48,321 nucleotides of DNA from Burkholderiales bacterium (GTDB lineage: Bacteria > Pseudomonadota > Gammaproteobacteria > Burkholderiales > Burkholderiaceae_C), in contig QBMB01000014.1 of the NCBI GenBank assembly GCA_003241965.1, forward strand, positions 1 through 48,321, given 5' to 3'. Under the pieces are notes generated by a model. That model worked only from the letters and a program-made list of their open reading frames with translations. It was not told the DNA's origin and ran no database searches. Every line of letters begins with the position of its first letter. Position 1 is the stretch's first letter. The position numbers and the translations under genes were made by a program. This document shows positions 24,545 through 34,299 of this stretch, piece by piece.

Positions 24545-26452
24545 ATGTTGCACATCACGCTCCCCGACGGTTCCCAACGCGAATTTCCCGGCCCGGTCAC
24601 GGTGGCCGAGGTGGCTGCCTCCATCGGCAGTGGACTGGCCAAGGCCGCGCTGGCCGGCAAGATCGACGGCAAAGTGGTCGACACCAGTTTCCTCATCACG
24701 CAGGACAGCCCGCTGTCCATCGTCACGGCCAAGGACGCCGACGGCCTGGAGGTCATCCGCCATTCCACCGCCCACCTGCTGGCCTATGCGGTGAAAGATC
24801 TGTTTCCCGAAGCGCAGGTGACCATCGGCCCGGTGATCGAAAACGGTTTCTTCTACGACTTTTCGTACAAACGGCCCTTCACGCCCGACGACCTGGTGGC
24901 GATCGAAAAGCGCATGACCGAGCTGGCAAACAAGGACGAGCCCGTGGTGCGCCGCGTCTTGCCGCGCGACGAGGCCGTGACGTATTTCAAGGGCATGGGC
25001 GAGCATTACAAGGCCGAGATCATCGCCAGCATCCCGAGCAACGAAGACGTGTCCCTCTACCGAGAAGGCGCGTTTGAAGACCTGTGTCGTGGCCCGCACG
25101 TGCCCAGCACCGGCAAACTCAAGCACTTCAAGCTCATGAAGGTGGCCGGCGCCTACTGGCGCGGCGACCACCGCAATGAGATGCTGCAGCGCATCTACGG
25201 CACGGCCTGGGCCACCAAGGACGAGCTGCAGCAGCACCTGACCATGATCGAAGAAGCCGAGAAGCGCGATCACCGCAAGCTCGGCCGCGAACTTGATTTG
25301 TTCCACATCGACGAGCACGCGCCCGGCCTTGTGTTCTGGCACCCCAAAGGCTGGACGCTGTGGCAAGAGGTGGAGCAGTACATGCGCCGCGTGTACCGCG
25401 ACAACGGCTACCAGGAAGTCAAGGGCCCGCAAATCATCGACAAGTCGCTGTGGGAGAAGACAGGTCACTGGGACAAGTACCGCGACAACATGTTCACCAC
25501 CGAAAGTGAAAAGCGCGAGTACGCCTTGAAGCCCATGAACTGCCCGGGTCACATCCTGATCTACAAGCAGGGCATCAAGAGCTACCGTGACCTGCCGCTG
25601 CGTTACGGCGAGTTCGGCCAGTGCCACCGCAACGAGCCTAGCGGCGGTCTGCACGGCATCATGCGTGTGCGTGGTTTCACGCAGGACGACGGCCACATCT
25701 TCTGCACCGAAGAGCAGATCCTGCCCGAGTGCTTGGCCTATACGGCATTGCTGCAAAAGGTCTACGCCGACTTCGGCTTCAAGAACATCATTTACAAGGT
25801 CGCCACCCGGCCGGACGCCCGCATCGGCTCTGACGAGGTCTGGGACAAAGCCGAGCACGCGCTGATGGAAAGCCTGCGAGCTTCGGGCTGTGAATTCGAA
25901 ATTTCGCCCGGCGACGGCGCTTTTTATGGTCCGAAGATCGAGTACACGCTGAAGGACGCCATAGGCCGACAGTGGCAGTGCGGCACCATGCAGGTCGATT
26001 TCTCCATGCCCGAGCGGCTGGATGCCGAGTACGTGGGCGAAGATGGCGCGCGCCACCGCCCGGTGATGCTGCACCGTGCCATCGTCGGCAGCCTGGAGCG
26101 ATTCATCGGCATCCTGATCGAAGAACACGCCGGCGCGTTGCCCACGTGGCTCTCGCCGGTGCAGGTCGCGGTGCTCAACATCACCGACGCACAGGCCGAT
26201 TACTGTCGGGAAATCGCGAAATCATTGCAAAATCAAGGGCTTAGGGTCATAACCAACCTGCGCAACGAGAAAATCACGTATAAAATACGAGAGCACGCGT
26301 TGCAAAAGCTGCCTTTTATCATTGTCGTGGGCGACAAAGAGAAAGAAGCTGGTGCCGTGGCTGTGCGGGCTCGGGGTAACAAAGACCTCGGTGTCATGCC
26401 GCTGGAAGCCTTTTCCAAACTCATTGCGGCAGACGTTTCATCCAAAGTTTGA
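24545..26452 (+). CDS. thrS: Threonyl-tRNA synthetase
   Basis: 635 residues with the full bacterial layout: TGS domain (about 1-62), editing domain with [11 protein letters not shown] and [11 protein letters not shown], class II catalytic core with [13 protein letters not shown] and [20 protein letters not shown] (zinc and ATP sites), and the anticodon domain ending [16 protein letters not shown]. The start at 24545 ([10 protein letters not shown]) is the family start. There is no strong ribosome site, which together with the leader suggests translational or attenuation control. It heads thrS-infC-rpmI-rplT. Confidence 0.97.
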   Translation: MLHITLPDGSQREFPGPVTVAEVAASIGSGLAKAALAGKIDGKVVDTSFLITQDSPLSIVTAKDADGLEVIRHSTAHLLAYAVKDLFPEAQVTIGPVIENGFFYDFSYKRPFTPDDLVAIEKRMTELANKDEPVVRRVLPRDEAVTYFKGMGEHYKAEIIASIPSNEDVSLYREGAFEDLCRGPHVPSTGKLKHFKLMKVAGAYWRGDHRNEMLQRIYGTAWATKDELQQHLTMIEEAEKRDHRKLGRELDLFHIDEHAPGLVFWHPKGWTLWQEVEQYMRRVYRDNGYQEVKGPQIIDKSLWEKTGHWDKYRDNMFTTESEKREYALKPMNCPGHILIYKQGIKSYRDLPLRYGEFGQCHRNEPSGGLHGIMRVRGFTQDDGHIFCTEEQILPECLAYTALLQKVYADFGFKNIIYKVATRPDARIGSDEVWDKAEHALMESLRASGCEFEISPGDGAFYGPKIEYTLKDAIGRQWQCGTMQVDFSMPERLDAEYVGEDGARHRPVMLHRAIVGSLERFIGILIEEHAGALPTWLSPVQVAVLNITDAQADYCREIAKSLQNQGLRVITNLRNEKITYKIREHALQKLPFIIVVGDKEKEAGAVAVRARGNKDLGVMPLEAFSKLIAADVSSKV

Positions 26453-26502
26453 TTTCAAACGTCCAGGTTGATGCCCATGCTGCTGTGGCGCACCTCATGT
26501 GC

Positions 26503-26547
26503 ATGTGGGCGGCCGAGGGGCCGCCCTGTCGCCTGATCAGCCCACAT
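26503..26547 (+). promoter_or_regulatory. Structured thrS-infC spacer
   Basis: GGGCGGCC pairs with GGCCGCCC around GAGG (within about 26507-26526). An outer stem, ATGTGGG (26503-26509) with CCCACAT (26541-26547), ends one nucleotide before the infC ribosome site AAGGA (26549-26553). The hairpin would bring the infC start into a compact structure and may tune its translation. Confidence 0.5.
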
Positions 26548-26560
26548 CAAGGAACTCACC

Positions 26561-27172
26561 ATAGCTACCAACTTTCGCGACCGCCGCCAACGTGAAGAGC
26601 GCGCACACCGACTGAACCGTGAAATCATGGCCCCCGAGGTTCGCCTCAACGGCCCGGAAAACGAGCCGCTCGGCATCGTCAGTCTGTCAGAAGCGCTGCG
26701 CATGGCCGGTGAACTGGACGTGGACCTGGTTGAAATTGCGGCTGCGGCCGTGCCTCCCGTGTGTCGCCTGATGGACTACGGCAAGTTCAAGTACCAGGAG
26801 CAGAAGAAGGCGGCAGAAGCCAAGGCCAAGCAGACGGTCATCGAGATCAAGGAAATCAAGTTCCGACCCGGTACCGACGACGGCGACTACAACATCAAGA
26901 TGCGCAACATCCGGCGCTTCCTGGACGATGGTGACAAGTGCAAGATCACGCTGCGGTTCCGCGGTCGTGAGATCACCCACCAGGATCTGGGTCTGGCCCT
27001 GTTGAACCGCATTCGTGACGAGCTGGCCGATTCGATCATCGTGGAGCAGTTTCCCAAGTTGGAAGGCCGCCAGATGATCATGATGATCGCGCCGGGTCGC
27101 AAGAAGACCGGTGGCGGCGCAGCGAAACCCGCTGAGGTGGCAACGCCTGCAGTGGGTCAGCCGACCACCTGA
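26561..27172 (+). CDS. infC: Translation initiation factor IF-3, ATA start
   Basis: 203 residues. The first ATG in frame (26627) lies inside the conserved N-terminus. Reading upstream gives ATA at 26561, seven nt after AAGGA, and the product (M)[20 protein letters not shown], which is the usual beta-proteobacterial IF-3 start. IF-3 genes are known for rare AUU/AUC/AUA starts, which allow IF-3 to repress its own synthesis. The two domains are intact ([34 protein letters not shown]). The C-terminal tail is somewhat extended ([13 protein letters not shown]). Confidence 0.93.
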   Translation: MATNFRDRRQREERAHRLNREIMAPEVRLNGPENEPLGIVSLSEALRMAGELDVDLVEIAAAAVPPVCRLMDYGKFKYQEQKKAAEAKAKQTVIEIKEIKFRPGTDDGDYNIKMRNIRRFLDDGDKCKITLRFRGREITHQDLGLALLNRIRDELADSIIVEQFPKLEGRQMIMMIAPGRKKTGGGAAKPAEVATPAVGQPTT

Positions 27173-27201
27173 AAGTGGTCCGCGAGGTGAAGAACAGCAT
27201 T

Positions 27202-27282
27202 GGACGGGCAGGGTAGTCTCCTGCCGGTCCGAGGCGCTGGCTGAAGGGTCAGACGCCGAATCGGAGAGCCGAAAGGCTTTCC
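27202..27282 (+). promoter_or_regulatory. Structured leader before rpmI
   Basis: Two hairpins lie in the 188-nt infC-rpmI gap. GGACGGGCAGG (27202-27212) pairs with CCTGCCGGTCC (27220-27230) with one mismatch. GGAGAGCC (27263-27270) pairs with GGCTTTCC (27275-27282) around a GAAA tetraloop. In other bacteria L20 binds a leader here to repress rpmI-rplT, so an L20 autoregulatory element is a reasonable but untested reading. Confidence 0.45.
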
Positions 27283-27360
27283 ATAAAAAGTGGCTCGGGG
27301 CCAACAAGTCTGCGGAAGGTTCGCAGCGCCTCACGAGCACAAACGAAAAGGAGCATGAAG

Positions 27361-27564
27361 ATGCCCAAAATGAAGACCAAGAGCAGCGCGAAAAAGCGTT
27401 TTCGCGTTCGTCCCGGTGGCACCGTCAAGCGCGGTCAAGCCTTCAAACGTCACATCCTGACCAAGAAGACCACCAAGAACAAGCGCCACCTGCGTGGAAC
27501 AGTCACTGTGCATGAGACCAATATGGGTCACATGGCGCAGATGCTGCCAGGCATGGGTATTTGA
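27361..27564 (+). CDS. rpmI: Ribosomal protein bL35
   Basis: 67 residues, [20 protein letters not shown] through [20 protein letters not shown], typical of L35 of the large subunit. The ATG at 27361 is 7 nt after GGAG; the ATG at 27355 is too close to it. Confidence 0.96.
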   Translation: MPKMKTKSSAKKRFRVRPGGTVKRGQAFKRHILTKKTTKNKRHLRGTVTVHETNMGHMAQMLPGMGI

Positions 27565-27588
27565 TCAACGACGAACAGGAGAACACAC

Positions 27589-27948
27589 ATGCCTCGCGTC
27601 AAACGTGGTGTCACGGCTCGCGCCCGACACAAAAAAGTACTGGCTCTGGCCAAAGGTTTCCGCGGCCGCCGCGGTAACGTCTTCCGCATCGCCAAACAGG
27701 CGGTGATGAAGGCTGGGCAATACGCCTACCGCGATCGTCGCAACAAGAAGCGCGTTTTCCGTCAGTTGTGGATTGCCCGTATCAACGCCGGTGCTCGCGC
27801 ATGCGGCATGACGTACAGCCAGTTCGCCAACGGTCTGAAGAAAGCTTCGATCGAAATCGACCGCAAGGTTCTGGCCGATCTGGCCGTGAACGACCCGGCT
27901 GCCTTTGGCAGCATCGTGGAGCAAGTCAAAGCCAAGCTGGCCGCTTGA
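27589..27948 (+). CDS. rplT: Ribosomal protein bL20
   Basis: 119 residues: the basic N-terminal extension [20 protein letters not shown], then [20 protein letters not shown] and the globular C-terminal domain. It is an early assembly protein of the large subunit and in several bacteria represses rpmI-rplT. It follows rpmI by 24 nt, with AGGAG before the ATG. Confidence 0.97.
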   Translation: MPRVKRGVTARARHKKVLALAKGFRGRRGNVFRIAKQAVMKAGQYAYRDRRNKKRVFRQLWIARINAGARACGMTYSQFANGLKKASIEIDRKVLADLAVNDPAAFGSIVEQVKAKLAA

Positions 27949-27993
27949 TTCACGACAGGGACGCCGCCTTAACGCGGTGATCTCCGGTCGCTC

Positions 27994-28044
27994 AAAGGGG
28001 TTGAAGCTTGAGGGAATTCCCTCGCTGGCTTCAACCCCTTTTTT
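27994..28044 (+). terminator. Strong hairpin between rplT and pheS
   Basis: GGGGTTGAAGC (27997-28007) pairs with GCTTCAACCCC (28028-28038), with an inner palindrome GAGGGAATTCCCTC (28010-28023), followed by six T. It ends 24 nt before the pheS ATG with no room for a promoter after it, so it must be an attenuator or a partial terminator for pheST. Confidence 0.85.
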
Positions 28045-28068
28045 GTTTGCAACGATTCAAGTACACAC

Positions 28069-29121
28069 ATGAACGAGTTGGACGCACTGGTCGACAGCGC
28101 CCGCGCAGGATTTGCGCAGGCCACCACCCCGGCCGATCTGGAAAACACCAAGGCCCAGTACCTGGGCAAGGCCGGCCGCATCACCGAGTTGATGAAGGGC
28201 ATGGCCGCGCTGCCGGTGGACGAGAAGAAAACCCGCGGTGCCGCGATCAACCTCGCCAAGCAGGCCATCGAGGTCGCCTTGACCGAGCGTCGTCAGGCAC
28301 TGGCCGATGCCGAGCTTGAGATCCAGCTCAAGGCCGAGGCGCTGGACGTGACCCTGCCAGGCCGACAGCGTGGGCAGGGCGGCCTGCATCCGGTGAGTCT
28401 CACGCTGGAGCGCATTGAGGCGATCTTCGGCTCCATGGGCTTCGAGGTGGCTGAGGGTCCCGAGATCGAGTCCGACTGGTTCAACTTCACTGCACTGAAC
28501 ACGCCCGAGGACCACCCGGCGCGTTCGATGCACGACACGTTTTATGTGGAAGGCGGCAGCGAAAAAGTGCCGAATCTGCTGCGTACCCACACCAGCCCGA
28601 TGCAGATCCGCCATGCGGTGCAGCATGTCAAGCGCCACCGCGTTGCGCTGGATGCGGGCCAGCCCATGCCCGAGATTCGCGTGATTGCGCCTGGCCGCAC
28701 TTACCGCGTGGACAGCGATGCCACGCACTCGCCCATGTTCCATCAGTGCGAAGGCCTGTGGGTGGGTGAGAACGTGAGCTTCAAGGACCTGAAGTTCGTC
28801 TTCACCGATTTCTGCCGCACGTTCTTCGAATCGAACGATTTGGTGCTGCGTTTTCGCCCCAGCTTCTTTCCTTTCACCGAGCCCAGCGCCGAGATCGACA
28901 TACAGTTCCAGAGCGGGCCACTGGCCGGCCGCTGGCTGGAGGTGGCCGGCTCCGGCCAGGTGCACCCGAACGTGGTGCGCAACATGGGGCTGGACCCTGA
29001 GAAGTACATCGGCTTTGCCTTCGGCATGGGCCCCGACCGCCTGACCATGCTGCGCTACGGCGTGAACGACCTGCGCCTGTTCTTCGACGGCGACGTCCGT
29101 TTCCTGTCGCAATTCCGCTGA
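28069..29121 (+). CDS. pheS: Phenylalanyl-tRNA synthetase alpha subunit
   Basis: 350 residues. The N-terminal coiled coil (about 1-90) binds tRNA. The class II core shows [46 protein letters not shown] and [19 protein letters not shown]. It forms an alpha2-beta2 enzyme with PheT, encoded 22 nt downstream. Confidence 0.97.
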   Translation: MNELDALVDSARAGFAQATTPADLENTKAQYLGKAGRITELMKGMAALPVDEKKTRGAAINLAKQAIEVALTERRQALADAELEIQLKAEALDVTLPGRQRGQGGLHPVSLTLERIEAIFGSMGFEVAEGPEIESDWFNFTALNTPEDHPARSMHDTFYVEGGSEKVPNLLRTHTSPMQIRHAVQHVKRHRVALDAGQPMPEIRVIAPGRTYRVDSDATHSPMFHQCEGLWVGENVSFKDLKFVFTDFCRTFFESNDLVLRFRPSFFPFTEPSAEIDIQFQSGPLAGRWLEVAGSGQVHPNVVRNMGLDPEKYIGFAFGMGPDRLTMLRYGVNDLRLFFDGDVRFLSQFR

Positions 29122-29143
29122 TCCTTCGCGCAAAGACACCGCT

Positions 29144-31573
29144 ATGCAATTCCCAGAATCCTGGCTTCGTGCCTTCTGCAACCCACCCCTGACCAGCCAG
29201 CAACTGGCCGACACCCTGACCATGGCCGGTCTGGAAGTGGAAGAGCTGCAACCTGTGGCACCGCCGTTTTCCCACATCGTCGTGGGCGAGATCAAGTCTG
29301 CCGAGCAGCACCCCAATGCCGACCGCCTGCGCGTGTGCCAGGTGGACGTGGGGCAGGGCAGCCTGCTCAACATCGTTTGCGGCGCGCCCAATGCGCGTGT
29401 GGGCATCAAGGTGCCTTGTGCGCTCGTAGGCGCCGAGCTGCCGCCCGGTGAAGACGGCAAACCTTTCCTGATCAAGCTGGGGCAACTGCGTGGCGTGGAA
29501 AGCCAGGGCATGTTGTGCTCCGCGCGCGAACTCAAGCTGAGCGAAGACCACGGAGGTTTGCTGGAACTGCCGGCCGATGCGGTGGTGGGACGCAACATCC
29601 GCGAACAGCTGTTGCTCGATGACATGCTCTTCACCCTCAAGCTCACGCCCAATCTGGCGCACTGCCTGAGCGTGTACGGCATCGCGCGCGAGGTGTCCGC
29701 GCTCACGGGCGCGCCCCTGATTGAGCCGGCGTTTCCAGCGGCAGCCCTGTCCTTGCAAGACCGCCTGCCGGTGACGGTCAGCGCGCGCGACCTGTGTGGT
29801 CGTTTCACTGGCCGAATCGTGCGGGGCGTCAACACCCGCGCCGCCACGCCGGCCTGGATGGTGGAGCGTCTGGCGCGTTGCGGACAGCGCAGCGTCTCGC
29901 CGTTGGTGGACATTTCCAACTACGTGATGTTCGAGCTGGGCCGCCCCTCGCACATCTTCGACCTCGACAAGATCCACGGTGGCCTGCAGGTGCGCTGGGG
30001 CCGCGAGGGCGAGACACTCAAGCTGCTCAACGGCAACACCGTGACGGTGGACGCCTCTGTGGGCGTGATTGCCGATGACCGGGCCGTGGAATCGCTGGCC
30101 GGCATCATGGGTGGCGATGCGACCGCTGTGTCCGACGAGACGAAAAACATCTACATCGAGGCCGCCTTCTGGTGGCCCAAGGCCATCGCGGGCCGTTCGC
30201 GCCGATACAACTTTTCCACCGACGCCGGTCACCGTTTCGAGCGCGGCGTGGATCCTTCGACCACGGTCGAGCACATCGAACGCATCACACAACTGGTGCT
30301 GGACATCTGCGGTGGGCAAGTCGGGCCGATGGACGACCATGTGGTCAATCTGCCGGCGGTCAATGCCGTGACGCTGCGCGTGGCGCGCGCAAACAAGGTG
30401 ATCGGCATGCCGCTCACCCAGGCGCAATGCGCAGGCGCCTTGCGGCGGTTGGGGCTGGCGTTGGAAGAGGGCGATGGCACCATCACCGTCACGCCGCCCG
30501 CGTACCGCTTCGACATCCAGATCGAGGAAGACCTGATCGAAGAGGTGGCGCGCGTGGTGGGTTACAACCAGCTCCCCGAGACGCCGCCTCTGGCCCCCAT
30601 CACCGCCAAGATCCGGCCTGAAGCCAGGCGTGGTCCGTTCGCGGTGCGCCGCTTGCTGGCCCAACTCGGCTACCAGGAAGCCATCAATTTCAGCTTTGTT
30701 GAAGAGCGTTGGGAGCATGAGCTCGCTGGCAACGCCAATCCGATCCGCCTGCTCAATCCCATCGCCAGCCAGATGAGTGTGATGCGCTCGTCGTTGATCG
30801 GCAGCCTGGTGGCGGTGCTGAAATTCAACCTCGACCGCCGCGCCGAGCGCGTGCGCCTGTTCGAAGTGGGGCGCGTGTTCCACAAGGACGCATCGGTGCT
30901 CGACAGCGACACCAGCGTGGCCGGCTTCCACCAGCCCATGCGCGTGGCCGGGCTGAGTTTTGGCGCGGTGGATGCGCTGCAGTGGGGCACCGCTGAGCGC
31001 ACGGCCGACTTCTTCGACGCCAAGGGTGACGTTCAGGCTTTGCTTGCGCCACTCAAGCCCGAGTTCCGCGCAGAAGAACACCCGGCGATGCACCCCGGCC
31101 GTTGTGCCAGCGTGTGGCTGCATGGCCGCTGCATCGGTCATGTGGGCGAACTGCATCCGCGCTGGCGCCAGTCGTACGAGCTGGCCCAGGCACCCGTGCT
31201 GTTCGAGCTGGAGCTCGATGCTGTGTTGGCGCGGGACGTTCCGGTCTATCAGGCCGTGAGCCGCCACCAAGCCGTTGAGCGGGACCTGGCCATCGTGGTC
31301 AAGGAAAGCGTGACCCACGCAGCGGTGTTGGAAGCCATTCGAGCGCCGCAGAGCTTGTGGTTGCGTGACGTGGTGCTGTTTGACGTCTACCGTCCCAAGA
31401 AACAGTCGGACGGTGCCGCGCCCGGTGCGTTGGCGCCTGATGAAAAAAGCCTGGCGGTTCGACTCGTGCTCAACCGCGACGACGCTACACTGACCGAGGA
31501 GGATATCGAGGCCACCGTGAAAGCGGCCCTTGAATGCCTGCAAACGCGTGTGGCCGCCCGGCTGCGCGCCTGA
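29144..31573 (+). CDS. pheT: Phenylalanyl-tRNA synthetase beta subunit
   Basis: 809 residues, full length. The OB-like tRNA-binding domain (about 40-150; VVGEIKSAEQHPNADRLRVC) is followed by B3/B4 editing with IFDLDKIHGGLQVRWG, the B5 domain, and a C-terminal FDX-ACB anticodon domain beginning around YQAVSRHQAVERDLAIVVKE. It lacks nothing visible and ends 25 nt before ihfA. Confidence 0.97.
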   Translation: MQFPESWLRAFCNPPLTSQQLADTLTMAGLEVEELQPVAPPFSHIVVGEIKSAEQHPNADRLRVCQVDVGQGSLLNIVCGAPNARVGIKVPCALVGAELPPGEDGKPFLIKLGQLRGVESQGMLCSARELKLSEDHGGLLELPADAVVGRNIREQLLLDDMLFTLKLTPNLAHCLSVYGIAREVSALTGAPLIEPAFPAAALSLQDRLPVTVSARDLCGRFTGRIVRGVNTRAATPAWMVERLARCGQRSVSPLVDISNYVMFELGRPSHIFDLDKIHGGLQVRWGREGETLKLLNGNTVTVDASVGVIADDRAVESLAGIMGGDATAVSDETKNIYIEAAFWWPKAIAGRSRRYNFSTDAGHRFERGVDPSTTVEHIERITQLVLDICGGQVGPMDDHVVNLPAVNAVTLRVARANKVIGMPLTQAQCAGALRRLGLALEEGDGTITVTPPAYRFDIQIEEDLIEEVARVVGYNQLPETPPLAPITAKIRPEARRGPFAVRRLLAQLGYQEAINFSFVEERWEHELAGNANPIRLLNPIASQMSVMRSSLIGSLVAVLKFNLDRRAERVRLFEVGRVFHKDASVLDSDTSVAGFHQPMRVAGLSFGAVDALQWGTAERTADFFDAKGDVQALLAPLKPEFRAEEHPAMHPGRCASVWLHGRCIGHVGELHPRWRQSYELAQAPVLFELELDAVLARDVPVYQAVSRHQAVERDLAIVVKESVTHAAVLEAIRAPQSLWLRDVVLFDVYRPKKQSDGAAPGALAPDEKSLAVRLVLNRDDATLTEEDIEATVKAALECLQTRVAARLRA

Positions 31574-31598
31574 TTGAACGAGGATGGAGGAGCCCCGC

Positions 31599-31925
31599 AT
31601 GGAACTCGCTGTTGAAAGCCTGGAAACACCGGCACTGACCAAAGCCCAACTGGCCGAGATGCTGTTTGACCAGATCGGTCTGAACAAGCGGGAGTCCAAA
31701 GACATGATCGATGCCTTTTTCAACCTGGTCACCGACAGCCTGGTCGAAGGCACCGACGTCAAGATTTCGGGCTTCGGCAATTTCCAGATCCGCACCAAGG
31801 CACCGCGCCCTGGTCGCAACCCGCGCACCGGGGAGCCCGTGGCCATCCAGGCCCGCCGTGTGGTGACGTTCCACGCCAGTCCCAAGCTCAAGGAACAGGT
31901 GCAGACCGCCGTGATTGGCGGCTGA
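31599..31925 (+). CDS. ihfA: Integration host factor alpha subunit
   Basis: 108 residues of the DNABII fold. KAQLAEMLFDQIGLNKRESK is the dimer part and KISGFGNFQIRTKAPRPGRN leads into the beta arm with RNPRTGEPVAI, whose proline intercalates into DNA. The ATG at 31599 has GGAGGAG 6 nt upstream; the ATG at 31584 would lack one. IhfA with IhfB bends DNA at promoters. Confidence 0.96.
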   Translation: MELAVESLETPALTKAQLAEMLFDQIGLNKRESKDMIDAFFNLVTDSLVEGTDVKISGFGNFQIRTKAPRPGRNPRTGEPVAIQARRVVTFHASPKLKEQVQTAVIGG

Positions 31926-32163
31926 ACCCGGTTTCGAAGCCAGTTTTGGGATCCCTGCAGACCCATAGGGTCGGTGTCTTTTCATCCAATGTGCAGCCAG
32001 CTGGATCGTTCGAGGCCAGACGGTCGGCCAGGGGTGCCGGGCGGTCGCCTCGACCCGGCCTCGGTGGCGTTTGCAACATTTCTCACAGAAATCCACCTTG
32101 CCCTGCGCACGCCCGCTCTTGTTAGAGTAAATTCAAGGTTCGGTCTGTACCGCCTTGATTTTC

Positions 32164-32619
32164 ATGGAAAAAACGCTTCCGCCCATCCCCGCCAAACGCT
32201 ACTTCACCATCGGTGAGGTGGGCGAATTGTGTGGTGTCAAGCCACACGTGCTGCGTTACTGGGAGCAGGAGTTCACGCAGCTGCGACCCATGAAGCGGCG
32301 CGGCAACCGGCGCTATTACCAGCACCACGAGGTGCTCATGATCCGGCGCATCCGTGATCTGCTGTACGACCAGGGCTTCACCATCAGTGGTGCGCGCAAC
32401 AAGTTGCAGGAGCTCGTGCAGGCCGAGCGTGAGAAACGCCGGGGTGATGACGAAGACGAAGCCATCGATGTCATCGATCTCGATGCGGTGATCCACGATG
32501 AGGGACCAACCGCCTCCAACGGACAGGCTCACGAAATGATTGCAGGCACGGGACTGCTGGTCCACGAGGTCCGCCGCGAGTTGCTCGAAATACGTGAGCT
32601 TCTTCGGCACACGGCCTGA
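32164..32619 (+). CDS. MerR-family regulator next to ihfA
   Basis: 151 residues with an N-terminal winged helix, FTIGEVGELCGVKPHVLRYW and RRGNRRYYQHHEVLMIRRI, and the helical connector DLLYDQGFTISGARNKLQEL. It belongs to the MlrA/CarA-like group without metal-binding cysteines. It is a steady neighbour of ihfA in beta-proteobacteria. Its effector is unknown. The ATG at 32164 is chosen; the TTG at 32155 has no ribosome site. Confidence 0.9.
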   Translation: MEKTLPPIPAKRYFTIGEVGELCGVKPHVLRYWEQEFTQLRPMKRRGNRRYYQHHEVLMIRRIRDLLYDQGFTISGARNKLQELVQAEREKRRGDDEDEAIDVIDLDAVIHDEGPTASNGQAHEMIAGTGLLVHEVRRELLEIRELLRHTA

Positions 32620-32654
32620 AACCCCTCCATTGGCAGCTATAATTTGAGGCTTGT

Positions 32655-32731
32655 CGGCGTGTAGCGCAGCCTGGTAGCGCACTTGCATGGGGTGCAAGGG
32701 GTCGCGAGTTCGAATCCCGCCACGCCGACCA
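32655..32731 (+). tRNA. tRNA-Pro (anticodon GGG)
   Basis: 77 nt. The acceptor stem CGGCGTG pairs with CACGCCG, the D arm is GCGCAGCCTGGTAGCGC and the T arm contains GTTCGAATC. The anticodon stem CTTGC/GCAAG holds the loop ATGGGGT, giving anticodon GGG. The CCA end is encoded. Confidence 0.97.
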
Positions 32732-32739
32732 TTTATATC

Positions 32740-32774
32740 AACGGGTCAGTTCAGAAATGAGCTGACCCGTTTTG
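32740..32774 (+). terminator. Terminator of tRNA-Pro
   Basis: AACGGGTCAGTTCA (32740-32753) pairs with TGAGCTGACCCGTT (32758-32771), with one G-U position, around the loop GAAA and into a T run. Confidence 0.88.
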
Positions 32775-33392
32775 CTTTGCGTTGCTCCAGGGGTAACCCG
32801 CCGCAAAGGTGATGGCTTCGCGGCCGGCTCAGGAAGCCCTCACGAAGATGACAAGCACTTCCAGAGTGGTCGGGATCTCTTCGGTCCTTGAAGTCCTGAG
32901 AAACCAGTCCAGGCCACGGATGGGTCGATGAACGGAGCATTCCATCGAGCCTTCGGCTGGTGTGACTCAGCATGGTGTAGGTGAACTCACCACAGAACAA
33001 AGTGTTTCGCTTCGTCTGCTGAAAGCAGGGTACGTCAATGGAACAAGTCCGTTGATCTTCACAGAGTTGAAAGGAGTTCTTTGGAACTCTTTTATTCTGA
33101 TAAATCCCTGATTATTAAGACAACCTTAAGCCAAATTACAAACCATTACTGGCGCTCTTAAGGTTCCCACCAGTTCACTTTCCTACCATCACATCGGTCA
33201 AGACATTTCTGATTGACGGTCAAGCAACTCGAGGGGGTTGATCTCAAATCCGCCGAAACATGGCGCACAAGAATGCTTGACGGAGACCCTTGGAAACGGG
33301 GGAACGCAGCGGGGGCTGCAGGGATGGGGCGGTGGTCACGGGCGTGCAGGCACGGCGGGCCACTGCGCCAGTGAGCGCATGGAGGGATTGTC
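32775..33392. other. Gene-free stretch before the multihaem cluster
   Basis: About 620 bp with no convincing gene. The left half has ordinary composition. The middle (about 33040-33170) is AT-rich and could hold promoters for the downstream cytochrome genes. TTGACGG occurs twice (near 33214 and 33278). No complete FNR box was found. No second copy of the tRNA 3' end was seen, so there is no evidence of an integrated element. GGAGG at 33381 serves the gene at 33393. Confidence 0.6.
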
Positions 33393-34283
33393 ATGAATGC
33401 AGACGCAGCAGCAGCGGCGACCGCCCGTGCAGGGGCATTGCGCGCTCCGTCGGTGCCGACGGACTTGTTGGTTTACGCGGCGCTTGTATTTCTCACCTGG
33501 GGTGCCTGGCAGATCACTCGCCAAGGCTGGTTCGAACCCGGCGACGACATGGGCTACTGGATCGGGGTGGTGGGCGCCTCTTTCATGGTGCTGTTGTTCA
33601 GCTACCCCTTGCGCAAGCGGTTCCGTTTCGCGCAAAACTGGGGCAAGGCCAAATGGTGGTTCATCGCGCACATGATGCTGGGCGTCGGGGGACCGGTCCT
33701 CATCCTGATCCATTCCACGTTTCAGGTCCGCTCACTCAACGCCGCCGCAGCGCTCTACAGCATGCTGGTCGTTGCTCTCAGCGGTGTGGTCGGACGCTTC
33801 ATCTACAGCCGTGTCAATCGCGGTCTGCATGGCGAACAAAGCGAGTTCCGGGCACTCCAGGAGCGGGCCGGACTGGACCAGTCGCAGGCGCATTCCAGCC
33901 TGCGCTTTGCCCCGGCGGTGGAGCAACGGCTTGTGGCGTTCAGCCGGGCCGAGGTCGGTGTTCGGCCTGGGTTGGGGGCAAGTTTTCGCCGGGTCTTGTG
34001 GTTGCCTGTGAAACAGTGGCTGACCTACCGGGCGTGTCTGGTCGACCTTCAGCCCGCGCTTGATGAACTGGCCCGGCAGGGTCAATGGGATGCCGCCGTG
34101 CTGGCCAAACGGCAGCGGCTGGCCCGCAAACTGGTCAAGCGTTACTTGCATGCAGCTGTCCGGGTGGCGCAGTTCGGAGCCTATGAGCGTCTGTTCTCGC
34201 TCTGGCATGTCGCTCACCTCCCGTTTGTGTATTTGCTGATCATCACGGCCATCGCGCATGTGGTGGCGGTGCACGCTTACTGA
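33393..34283 (+). CDS. Membrane protein with b-haem-like histidines, first gene of the multihaem cluster
   Basis: 296 residues with about five membrane helices (near 25-43, 53-73, 88-110, 118-140 and 271-295) and a cytoplasmic or periplasmic loop between helices 4 and 5. Helix 3 carries His93 and His107, 14 residues apart, and helix 5 carries His272, His275, His289 and His294. This spacing is typical of b-type haem ligands in cytochrome b561/formate dehydrogenase-like proteins, but the family is not one I can name. Its place before two multihaem cytochromes suggests it oxidises quinol and hands electrons to them (inference). Confidence 0.7.
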   Translation: MNADAAAAATARAGALRAPSVPTDLLVYAALVFLTWGAWQITRQGWFEPGDDMGYWIGVVGASFMVLLFSYPLRKRFRFAQNWGKAKWWFIAHMMLGVGGPVLILIHSTFQVRSLNAAAALYSMLVVALSGVVGRFIYSRVNRGLHGEQSEFRALQERAGLDQSQAHSSLRFAPAVEQRLVAFSRAEVGVRPGLGASFRRVLWLPVKQWLTYRACLVDLQPALDELARQGQWDAAVLAKRQRLARKLVKRYLHAAVRVAQFGAYERLFSLWHVAHLPFVYLLIITAIAHVVAVHAY

Positions 34284-34299
34284 TCCGGGTCAGGGATTC

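Noticed and set aside
27949-28068. PheM-like leader peptide before pheS
   Set aside because: No short frame rich in phenylalanine with a ribosome site was found.
32746-33000. 84-codon minus-strand frame after tRNA-Pro
   Set aside because: It overlaps the tRNA terminator, and its product resembles nothing known and has no ribosome site.
32655-33392. Possible integrated element at the tRNA-Pro gene
   Set aside because: No integrase and no second copy of the tRNA 3' end were seen in the window.
33000-33392. FNR box for the multihaem cluster
   Set aside because: TTGATCTTCAC and TTGATCTCAAATC occur, but neither has the second half-site at the right distance.
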